This document shows, piece by piece, positions 37,954 to 48,900 of a stretch of DNA of 64,000 nt. Below the pieces are notes generated by a model, which made no database searches, had not been told where the DNA came from, and saw only the letters and a program-made list of their open reading frames with translations. The stretch is from Anastatus disparis (Eukaryota > Arthropoda > Insecta > Hymenoptera > Eupelmidae). The stretch covers positions 6,696,001-6,760,000 of the forward strand of contig JAFFSR010000004.1 of the NCBI GenBank assembly GCA_017163975.1. Direction: 5' to 3'. The position numbers and the translations under genes were made by a program. Positions within the stretch are counted from its first letter, which is position 1. Each line of letters begins with the position of its first letter.

Positions 37954-38342
37954 TTAAGAGGAGGCCACGTATCTCTGTCCTTTTCTAATCAAAGAATTGA
38001 GTTTTTTACAGAAACTAATAACTTTAGCAAAAAATAAAGAGAAAGCCGCATCTCGTAATAAAAAAAGCAATATTTCCTTTAATAAGAAAGAATTAATTTT
38101 ATTGCTTCGTTTTCAAGAAAACCTTGAAAAACTTAAATCATAGAGGTTAGGGTGGACAATTTGGTTTTTCAAGGTTTTCTTGAGAACGAAGCAAAAAAAT
38201 TAATTTTTTCTTATCAAAGAAAATATTGCTTTTTCTGATACAAGATGCGGCTTTCTCTTCATTTTTTGATAAAGTTATTAGCTTTTGTAAAAAAATCATT
38301 TCTTTGATTAGAAAAGGACAGAGATACGTGACCTCCTCTTAA
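37954..38342. mobile_element. TTAA-flanked foldback element inside a RecQ exon
   Basis: TTAA occurs at 37954-37957 and 38339-38342. The ends are GAGGAGGCCACGTATCTCTG and the inverse with one change. The 381-bp element is a hairpin pairing GCTTCGTTTTCAAGAAAACC with GGTTTTCTTGAGAACGAAGC. With it and one TTAA left out, KTVLRG runs in frame into KIGIIHDRY. A decayed relative lies at 40780-41060. Confidence 0.9.
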
Positions 38343-39169
38343 GGGGTAAAATCGGTATTATTCACGATCGTTACGTGATCAAAGACCATTTACGACGTAA
38401 TCAGATTCATTATACAACTGTCTACACTTCAAGATCTACGCTAATCGAAAATAAAATTGAATTTGAAGTACTGGAAAGAAGTACAAGAAGGATATATTAT
38501 AATTGCTACTACTGATTTTGGTTTGGGTATTGATAAAGCAGAGGTAGAATTTATTCTCCAATTCAACATGTTTCCTAATTTAAGTGAATATATCCAACAA
38601 ACAGGACGAGCGGGTCGTAATGGGATGAAAGCATTATGTATACAATTATACAGTTACAGTGACTACAAAAGGTGAAATAATATAAAAAATATAATCTCAA
38701 AAATTATAACTAACATTATTTATTAGTTGCAGATATAATATTGGTTTATGATTATTGTTTTTAATGAAAAACTATGTTTGTTTACAGAATTAAAAAATTA
38801 AATGGCAAGAATCAGAAGGCAGAACGCATTATGGAAATAGAAAATATGCGAAAAAAAAGAGAATTGCACAATATGATTTTATTTCTAAACAACTCCGTAA
38901 AATGTCGATAACAATTGGCTTTACAGTATTTTGGTATTAATTGTGAATCATTTATTTGTGAAACTGCATGCGATATTTGTCTTGGTATTGATATAACAAA
39001 ATTTTTGGATTACGATAATGCACAAATGATAATTAGTAATACCATTCTATCTTTGTGTAATTGTCTACAATATCTACCATTAAAAATCAATTCTGAATTT
39101 ATTCCATTACAACTTATGGTAAATGTTTTATTGGGGAAATTTTCTACAGAACAAGACGATAATATATAA

Positions 39170-39342
39170 ATTCTATCTTCATAAACAATTCTTTAAATTA
39201 CAAATAATTTTAATTACAAAACTTTAATTAAAAAACTTTATTAACATTAAAACATTGATCATATATATAATATTAATAACAAAAATACGCCATAGAAAGT
39301 TCTGAAATCAATATGAGTAAGTCAAGCTTTTATTGTCACGTA
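39170..39342. other. Short AT-rich spacer after the RecQ relic
   Basis: Nothing recognised. Confidence 0.4.
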
Positions 39343-40336
39343 TATAGGGTCAGAGTCCCGATTACTGAGCCTGTCCCGAACACTGTGTTCTTATATTTAA
39401 TTGTTTTTATAAAATAAATTTTACAAAAAAACTGAAAGAAAAAAATGTCATAATAAAGTCGAAAGTTCAATCTTTAATTTGCAAAAATTAATTCTATACA
39501 ATATCAATTAATTTTTCGTAAAAAAAATTTTTTAATTATTCTATTTATTTTTTAGCACTTATTACGAATTTCTTAAGAAAAAACTTAAGGAGAGGCACAA
39601 TCTTTCAAGATGATTAATTACTTTTAAAAATGCATTCACGTAACATAAAATGAAAGATATTATAATAAAATAGTTAAATTTTATAATAAACACAAAAAAA
39701 TTATTTTAAAAACTTATTTTTATTTATTTTTATGCAAAGTCCAGTAATACAGCATGATTTGATAAGCTGACTATATTTCTGTGTTCCCGCGCGTGACTTC
39801 TCAATCTTACTTCTATTGTTGTATTTATATTACTTGTTCGATATGTGAAGCTCGCTATTCGTAAAGGTTTCAACGTTTATGCATATTGTTAGTGTACATT
39901 AAACTATATAAAACATTGAATATAAACATAAATAGTTTAATAATATTGTTATTTTCTTTTTTAATACATAAAAATAAATAAAAATATAAAAAAACGTGTT
40001 CTTCATACCAAAGAGGTTATGTTGCATACCGAAAAAGAACTCGGTATTTTGAAACACGGACTTGTGGACAGGGCACAGTAACTGGGGGAACAGTAATATG
40101 ACAAAAGACTTTTGCAAAGCACAGTAATTTGTACAAAATAATTTTTTTTTGTTTCGGCTTAAATTCGATGAAATTATATAATTTTAATAATAAAAAAAAT
40201 TGAATTGTATACAGGGATGATTGAAGTATGCATACGCATTCATAGAAATCAAAATGGTAATAATTTGAATTAATGATGGATCTATTTCTTAGAAGATTAT
40301 CTTAATGACACAGTAATCAGGACTCTGACCCTATAT
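39343..40336. mobile_element. TIR element with TATAGGGTCAGAGTC ends, about 1 kb
   Basis: The left end TATAGGGTCAGAGTCCCGAT runs to TACTG. The right end is the inverse (CAGTAATCAGGACTCTGACCCTATA). CAGTAAT motifs and GACAGGGCACAGTAA recur inside, on both flanks. It is non-coding; the frame at 39899-40117 is not protein-like. TATA at both ends would fit a TA target. Confidence 0.75.
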
Positions 40337-41369
40337 AATACAACAATTTCATAAAGATTTATTTATTTATCAGAAACATTTACCATTTACCAAAATATAC
40401 TTTACAAAGTTTATCTTAACCCTTAAATGGTAGCTTCATTTTTGGAAACCTTAAATGATAACGATGGGTTACTCCTTTCTAAAGCTTAGAAAAGTATATT
40501 ATATATTATTAGAAATTGATAATAGCTTTATTTTTATGTTAAGATTTCATGTGGATTAATAAATTAATAAAGTTAATTAAAAAATTTTGTAAAAAATGCA
40601 GTCATGATAGAAATAAAGATGACGAAATTACTTGTTATTTAAACATCTAATGCAAAACTAAAAATTAAAGAGAGTGATGTTATGGTTATAAACACACTTG
40701 CCAGGCCCATACTCCCATAGCTATAGATGTTTTCAGTGTTTTAACACTATAATGTTTACAACAAATTATAAAAAAAAGTTTTTCTTTAAAAAAAAAAAAC
40801 TCATTTTATCGCTTCGTTTCTAGAAAAACCGTAGAAACTTTAAAAATAGAAGTGAGGTACAAAATTTAGTTTAAAAATTTTTTTTCAAACGAAGCGATAA
40901 AATTTGTTTTTCTTATCGAAGAAAATATTGCTTTTCCTGATACGAAATGCAGCTTTTTCTTCATTTTTTGCGGCAGTAATTAATTTAAAAAAATCATTCC
41001 TAATGTAACTGTGACCGTTGCAGGCAGAGGACAAAAAAAGCTTATTCGTCACGTTAAGTAATCAAACACTTTCTAGCAAATTCTTTTAAACTGAAAATCA
41101 AGAAAAATACCTTACTGGAAAAAGTTAAATAAGATCTCATTTGACTTTTTTCAGTAGGATACATCGTTTAAATTGATTAAAACCATTTCAACTTTTTTAA
41201 TATAATTAACAAAAGTAATTCTGATTGTTTTTAATAAAATAATTATTTGTATATGAATACAGTTTAATTTAATTGAGGACCTGGAAACGAAAAGGGCTTA
41301 TAGCCCATTTAAATAACATTGGCTATAAGCCATTTTTTATACTTTTTTGTTCAAGAAAAAATCTTTTAG
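40337..41369. other. Intergenic, with a decayed copy of the RecQ-exon foldback
   Basis: 40780-41060 repeats the arm sequence of the 37954-38342 element (TTTTATCGCTTCGTTTCTAGAAAAACC, GAAGAAAATATTGCTTTTCC, GCAGCTTTTTCTTCATTTTTTG) without intact ends. A small hairpin (GGCTTATAGCCCATTT ... GGCTATAAGCC) lies near 41297-41333. Confidence 0.6.
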
Positions 41370-41589
41370 TTCAATCACTTAACCTTACGAACAGATTATA
41401 ATAGTATAAATAAATAAGAATTTTCAATTTCATATTGTATTTTTGTTTTATTAATTACTTGGATAATATAATTTTAAAAATGGTCATTATCAACTAATCA
41501 ATAAGTGCAGAGAAAATTTATTCTACGTCTATACTCCTTGTATACTTCGCTAGACTATTTTCGGAATATTCCAGTTTTATATTGCTTGT

Positions 41590-42800
41590 TGAAACGAACA
41601 CAGTATGATTTGGTTTTTGGCTGAAAAAGATGTTATCTCGTTTTTTGTTAAGGAAAAATAATATCTTTTTTTTAGTCGAGAAAAATGATATGTTGTTTCT
41701 AGTTTAAGACAAGTACTATTTCGAGGAATTAAGATTATTTTTATTCTTTAAATTGCCACCTTTAGCTAGTTCTAAATAACTTAATGTTCAAATTAACTTT
41801 ATTTCGCAAATTATCTCTTTTATTAACAGTGACTCAATTCAAAATATAATTAACACTAATTCTGCTACTAGTATCAACTTCGAATAGCTACCCATATGAA
41901 AATAATTTTTGTGAGAAATTGTGAATAACTGTTCATAATTGTAATAAACTACCGCAATTGAGACATTAATAAGAATTAATAACAGTACAAATCAGTTAAT
42001 AACAATTAATAATAGTTAATAATAGTTATGAATGCTAAATAACAATTATTAACTTAAAGTCATGATTATTAATAATTATTTATAGTTATTCACATTTATT
42101 CACATTTATACACATTTATACACATTTATTAATTGTTACTCACATTTCCCAAAATTTTAGAATTGGCGAATAATTTATTATTATTTATACTTATTTATAA
42201 TTATTTATATTTATTTGCAATTAGTTACAATGAATTATAGTTATTAACACTTTCTTACAGATATTAACAGTTTTTCACATTTACAAAATTTTTCGCCTAT
42301 ATATAAAAAAAAGATTATACGTGTGAAAATTTTTGATAGTGTGAAAAAGTGTTAATAACTGTTAATAAATGTGAATAAATGTGAATAAATGTGAAAAATT
42401 ACAAACATTTGTAAATAACTATAAATAACAGTAAATTATTATTATTTACAGTTAATCATTATTATTATCTCTATTCGTAACAATTATTAACTGTTATCAA
42501 CTGTTATTTTCTGTTATTAATGTCTCAATTGCGGTAGTTTATTATAGTTATTAACAGTTATTAACATTTTTTCACATTTTTACACAGTTATTAATAGTTA
42601 TTCACAGAAATTATTTCCATATGGGTAGCAACAAATTTTACTTGAAGATACAACTTTTTTTTCAATCCTAGCAAAGGTGAAAACCTTTTTTCAAAAAAAA
42701 CGAGATGTCATCTTTTTTTAAATCAAAACAACATATTATACCCTACTTGAAATTTAAACGAGATGACGCCATTTCGTTTTAACAAACCAGATAAGAAATA
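41590..42800. mobile_element. Nested foldback built of TTATTAACAG/CACATTTAT repeats
   Basis: The core, about 41885-42630, has ends TAGCTACCCATATGAAAATAATTT and the inverse (AAATTATTTCCATATGGGTAG). It is filled with tandem TTAATAACAG and TTATTCACATTTA units in opposite orientation on the two arms. A second inverted repeat outside it (GTTATCTCGTTTTTTG ... CAAAAAAAACGAGATG) widens the palindrome. It interrupts the segment duplicated at 32130-32840. Confidence 0.7.
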
Positions 42801-42945
42801 AGTTGCTCTTATAGAAGGTAGAAAAAACAAAATGAGGGAAAAAAGAATGGAAATTGTTAATGTTCAAACATCTCTTATATTATAGAAATGTTGTTGTTCA
42901 TGTAGATAAATACTTTCACTGTCATTGAACCTTCGGATAAAAATT

Positions 42946-45900
42946 TTATTCACTAAATTCATTTTGACGGCTATAATCTTCGAAATTAACTGACATGTCT
43001 TGTAATCCTTCGTATACGTTTTGTTTTATTTCTAGTATTTCTAATGCTTTCTTTTGCATTGGAGATAAATAGGTTGCTTGTTTATATTTTACTCCTGTAA
43101 TGGATCTTACAAAAACATCCGTAAGTATTAGTAATTTACTAACTTCTAAATTTTTATCGAATTGAATATTATTACTTTCTTCACCAGTTAAAAATAAATT
43201 CAGATTGCTATTATTAGAAACTATTTGCCAATCTAATATAGGATAACCCTCGAAGGTTGCTTTGTCTATTTTAATTCTATTTATTGGAGGATTAGATTTC
43301 GTTATTTCAACTGAATCTCCTAGTGCATCATAATATTCCTCATCTTTTAATGATTTAATAACAAGAGATGTTTTAATTGTATGTTCAGATAAATGCTCTT
43401 GTGCATCATAAAAAATATCGTCCTCATTATTCGTAATTTCATTTACTGTAACATTTTCTCTCATTCTAAACCCAGGAATGATTTCTATAATATTCTTAAA
43501 CATATTATTCCCAATATCTTTATCGAATATTACTGTGTTCAAAGTAGGCAAATAATTTAACAGTACCAATGCATTTGACGTCAAAGACATACTCTTTTCT
43601 TTAAACCAATTGCAAATGATATTTATCGGTGATAAAGTACTGGAAGATGCACTATTAATTAGTGGAGTTGGAGAAATATTGTAATCGTGAAATTTATCAA
43701 CTGCATTATTCTGATTATTTATAGTTATTAATTTAAGATTAGTTGCCCTTTTATTTCTGATAGAATTGTATGTTTCTAATGAAGAAACAGTATTAAATTC
43801 TTCATCGGTATTAAAATCTGATCGTTTATGCACATCAATGGCTTTGTAATATCTCTCAACACTCAGATTTTCATGAATTTCTTCTTTATCTAGGTAATGA
43901 CCGTTACCTCCCAATTCTAGATCGATTTCATCTTTAAAAGGTTTTAAATTCCTAAAAGAATAATTATTTTTATTTGTGAGTACGCTTAACTTAATTGTCC
44001 ATAAACAATATGGACTAAGCATAAAATCTCCATTTTTAATTTTCTTATATACATCATTTACACGCACTGGTTCATTTTTCTCATTTTTTTCAATATGATA
44101 CCGTATATTTTGGCTGTTTGTTATAATAAGATATATCTTATCACCATATTGGTAATAAGAATTACCTAAATGTGTGATATTTATTTTAAACGATTTAAGG
44201 ATATTATCAATTTCTCGTTGTCTAGTCATATTTTTTGATTTAAAATTAAATTCTATAACATTGAATTTAATGGCTTCTTCTCGAGGTAATGAAGTCTTTA
44301 TGTCGGCTTTTATAATTACTTCTTGTCCAGATAGAAGTTTTGAAATGGCATTCTTATTCTGTTCATTTTTCCATATATAAAATGGCTGCGTAGAATCGTG
44401 ATTACTATTGAACTCTCCGCTACCGAATTCGCTATCATGTTTGGTTATGGATGTTTTGTAATCTCTTAATTTTAATTTTATGTGTTCTATTTGTTTGGCA
44501 GCTTCAAGTATTAAATTTTCAAGATTAGTATCATTCTTACATTTCAACAATTCTAGTTCAGATGGTAGCATAAGCTGTTTAAAATAATCATGCGCAACTG
44601 GAAATACAAATTGTTTAAAAGCATCAATTGCAATTTTATATCGCTTTAATATAATGTTAGATTTTATTGTTATATCTAGATAATTCATAGGACCCTTAAG
44701 CTCTGGATCAACAATAAGTAAATCATTGCTAGCAGAAGAGCTTATATCTGCAATATAATTAGCGAATTCTTGTTGTTCTTGATAATTCTGTATATGATCA
44801 TAAACATTAATTAAAGTAGTTTCGGCTTCCTCCAATTTTTTAATACATCGTGCTAGAGTACTGGTTATCGGAAATCCTTGAGTTAGTAGTTGCATTTGCA
44901 ATATTGTATCTTTTAACGTACTTTGTATCTGCCATTTTGTTATTTCAAGAGCTATTTTGGATTTTTTACCCAATTTATTATTTATATCATCCACATTGTT
45001 TTTCAAATTTTGTAATATTGGGCCTATAGTGTTATGAATTCTTCTCTCATATTGTTTCAGCATCTGAAAGTTGCTTACGTCTTCTTCAATAGCTTTAGTT
45101 ATTTCGTCAAGTTCTGCATTACTATTTTTATATTTAAGGTACATATCAACTCCTAATGCACTAAGTGCAATGATTTTTTTGCTAAATTTCTCTATAACTT
45201 CTAGCTTTTTGTCTTTTTTTTTATTAATGCTAACTTTTTCAATTTGAACTAATTCTTTTTCAGCACTTTTTAATTCTTGTATTAATTCTTCTTCTATAAC
45301 TGCAATTTTTTCAAAATCTAACTTATTTTTATTACGTTTGTTTAGTTTACTTTTAATATTGTCTATTTTCTCTGATGTAGTGTTCAATTTTTCTGGAAAT
45401 ATGATCATTTCTTGACTCATTTCCTCCAACAATTCATTAAGCAAGATAACTTTTTTATCAGAAATATTCATTTGATCTATTACGGAATCAAGATTTGATA
45501 CGCTTTCTGGTAATTTAAATGTTTTACCTTGAATACTTTGATTATCTAAGACCAAAGTCTCAGCTACTTGAGTTCCACTATCAATAATTGCACCAGCAAT
45601 TTTTCCATATGGACCTAGAACGCTTACTAGTTGGCCTATGATTTTTATAGAAGAAAACAATGCTTGCCATTCTAAATTTTTTCTTAATTTTTTTCGTTTT
45701 TCAATTAAATCGTTTTGATGTTCTTTAGTTTTCATCTGTAAGTCAATTACTTCCTTAATTAAAGTTTCTATTTGACTATCAATTTCAGCATTGATTTTAC
45801 TTATTTCAGGAGTAATTTCTGTTTCAATGAAATTCTCACCTTCTTTTATTTTAATATCAACTTTACCTTTGTACATTATTTTATATTTGTTAATTATATC

Positions 45901-48900
45901 AGCTTTATTTTTTACATTTAGCAAATCTTTCAAGCTATCAAAATCTTCTTTTATCGAATTGAAATATTCAGTTATATTTATTATCAAGTTAGATTCGAAA
46001 TTTTCTTTTAAACTGTATATTTTACTTAACGTAGTGGTATATAAATAATTAAGTATTTTTTTATGCTCGTTTGAATTTTCAACATTTTGAAGATATTGAG
46101 CATACTCACTTATTCGTTTTAGTAATGACTGATACAAAGGAAGAAAGTCTACTTTCTTATTATAATAACAATATTGATTTTCTAAGCCTTGTAGTTCATC
46201 CACAAATCCTAAAGTTTCATAAATATCTTTTATATTATTGTTACTGTCTAAAGATTTTAAAAACTGCTTTGAAGTAAACTTCTTAAAGCGATCATTTAAA
46301 TCCTTTCTTAAATAATTTTTAAATTCGTTTATAACTTTTGCTTTGGATAACTTCGAGAAAGTTTTAGCTGCTTTGAAATCTTCCATACCTTTGGTATTAG
46401 CACCGTCTCTACCATTTGTTCCTGATGGTTCTCTTCCTTTGTCAATTTGTTTTTCAATTTTTAAATAAATCTGCCATTCAAACCAGTTTTTAGGTGGATT
46501 ATATTGTATGAATAAATCATTCCCATTTTTACCACCGATTCCTCCTTTTCCTCCACTACCATCCTTACCGTTCATTCCTCTGCTATTAAGATTTGATTCG
46601 GTTGAATTGCCATACAATTCAAATAACGTTATGTTGCCCGTGTCTCCTCCTTTACCACCACATCCACCATTTCCACCATTTCCTCCCTTAGTTCCTTTCG
46701 TTCCAAAAATTTGAAAACGACAAGTTTTGATAGTAAAAAGATTATCGACGGAAGCAGAAATGAATGGACTGTGTTTGGTATCACAAGTACGCTCAGTTTT
46801 TGAATAACTACTAAACTCATCCATATAGGAAAAAGAATAAGCTTCAGATGACACATAAGGAGTATCTCCATTTTCTCCATTTGCTCCATTTCCTCCAGCT
46901 TGACCTGAGCCGCCATCGCCACCAATAGCAGTAACTGATAAATTCTCACCATTAATAAATTTTTCACCAATTCCAAAAAAAATTCCTCCTGGTCGTCCGT
47001 GTCCTCCTGGTGAACCATCTGCTCCGTCACTTCCTGGATAAGTGCCACCTGTGGCTTTAGATCCAGAATATGTTTTGCCTTTAGATCCATTCAAATCTAT
47101 CTTTCTTTGACCTATAATCTCCCACTTTGGAGCTATGATAGTAATCGGCAACTTTGAATCTTGTAAAGAAAAATCTTCGTCGATAAATATTGTATGCGCG
47201 GCAAAAATATTTATAAAATTAAATTTTATTTCTGGTGAAAAATTTTCACAATGACCCTGTATATTGTGTGATACATTATAAAAATCTCGAGTCATTATAT
47301 AATCACCTGTTACAAACATGTATGGTGCTTTGCAGCTTATGAGTACGTTACTTTTTAACGTTAAAAACAAAACATGATTTAATTCTTCCAATTGTAATTC
47401 TGTGGGTACGATTTTTTTAATATTATTGGATTCTGCTATATGAAATTCTTCAGTTATATTTAAAAATTTTTGAAAATTATTTTTTGTTATATTTATTCCT
47501 TGTTGTTTCTGGTTTTTTCCCCATTCAGTAATATCAGCAACATTATATTTACTTTTATCTTTTTGTATTTCATATTTTGAAAATTTAGAATATAAACTAT
47601 TTAAATATTTATACCATTCATCCCATTTTTGAAGGTATTCCGCAGCATCTTTAATTGGGCATATCCACGTTAACATTTCACTAAACATATTTTTATCACT
47701 TATCAACTGTAGGAAGTCGTGATATTTTTTTCGGTTTGTAATAATGATTATATTTTTTCTTGATATTCTAATTCCTAAATTATTTACACTATCATCGATT
47801 ATCTGTATTGTTTTTAACGATGCGCTCACGGTTTCTATATTTTCTATTTGCTTTGTTAAATTTGATAAAATTGTATGTCCTACTTTCAATTCAGCCGGCA
47901 ATTTCTGAATTTCCAGTAACTTTGATTTGTCACCATAATATTCATGTAGAATTTTTTTTGTATCATTAAGATAATAATTAATTTTTATTGCTATACCTTT
48001 AACATTATCTTGAATATGTTTTTTAGCTTCAGGAAAGTATGCAGATACATCATCAAAAGGTTTCACCCATTTTCTTGTTTTTAATTCTCTATCACTCACA
48101 ATCTGAAAAAAGTTAAAATGCTTTCCCTGTTCAGCGATATTAAATAAATCATCTTTAAATGTATTAATATCAAGACCATTAATATTATTGCTTATTTTCT
48201 TTGCCAATTCTTCTGGATTTGATAAATTCTTTATTTGTTCTACTAAAGTTGATGTAATATTACGCCCTTGATTAAAATTGGATAAGAATTTTTGAGCATC
48301 TTCATTATTTACGTCAACTACATTGTTACTTGAAACAAATAATTTTATTTTACTGAGAAGTTGCTCAACTAAATCACGATAATATTTTTTTATCTTTTCT
48401 GCTATATTACTAACATTTAACCATATGTTGTTATTAATTTCTTCTATTAAATCGTTTATTTCGAGTTTAGATTTGTCTGATATGGTATAGCCGAAATCAT
48501 CGTCATTTTTCAAAGTAAAATTAAGGTTTTCCTGTAGTAATTTTGTGATATTATCTTTACCTTCTTGTAACAAAGTAATATTACTTACAACTCCTGATTT
48601 ATTTGGTCTTCTAAAAATCCCTATCTTTGAATACTTCTCATTTTTTTTAACTAATAATATGTTAATAAATTTTATTGCATTTTCATTATATTTTTTATCC
48701 TCAATAGAAATATTGGGGAGAATTACTTTTGTTAGACAATCTTCCTTGACTTCTTGTAAAAAATCAGCGATAGTTCCTATAACTTTAGAATCTTCTAATA
48801 ACATATAATTATTACCTCGTTGAATAATTTGGTTATCAACTTTCGTTACTACAAGAGCAATACTATTGCGAAATTTGTCGATATCTTTTATAAGATCAGT

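Larger units (their letters stand above)
35772..39169 (+). pseudogene. RecQ-type DNA helicase, interrupted and decayed
   Basis: RecQ helicases unwind DNA 3' to 5' during repair. Exon 1 (35772-36011) carries the Walker A motif QPTGSGKSLTYQL and motif Ia LVISPLNALITDQ. Exon 2 (36918 to about 37314) carries the DEAH box IIIDEAHTMLQWGHSYR and LYTATIN. A later exon (about 37723 on) has the RYNL segment. 38344-38675 has TTDFGLGIDKAEVE and the motif VI box QQTGRAGRNG. The piece at 38787-39169 looks like the zinc-binding region (ALQYFGINCES ... CDIC). Lesions: a TTAA-flanked element inside an exon (37958-38338), a one-base frame change between about 38442 and 38470 with TAA at 38442, no visible acceptor before 37723, and TAA at 38909 inside the zinc region. 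The motif I to VI order is clear, so family confidence is high. It could still encode a short exon 1-2 product. Confidence 0.85.

Noticed and set aside
46508..46714. Proline-rich plus-strand frame (PPFPPLP)
   Set aside because: It is the reverse complement of the glycine-rich tract.
46629..47090. Second frame with Glu/Val/Met-rich translation across the Gly tract
   Set aside because: It is the alternative frame of the repetitive GGN code in the giant GTPase.
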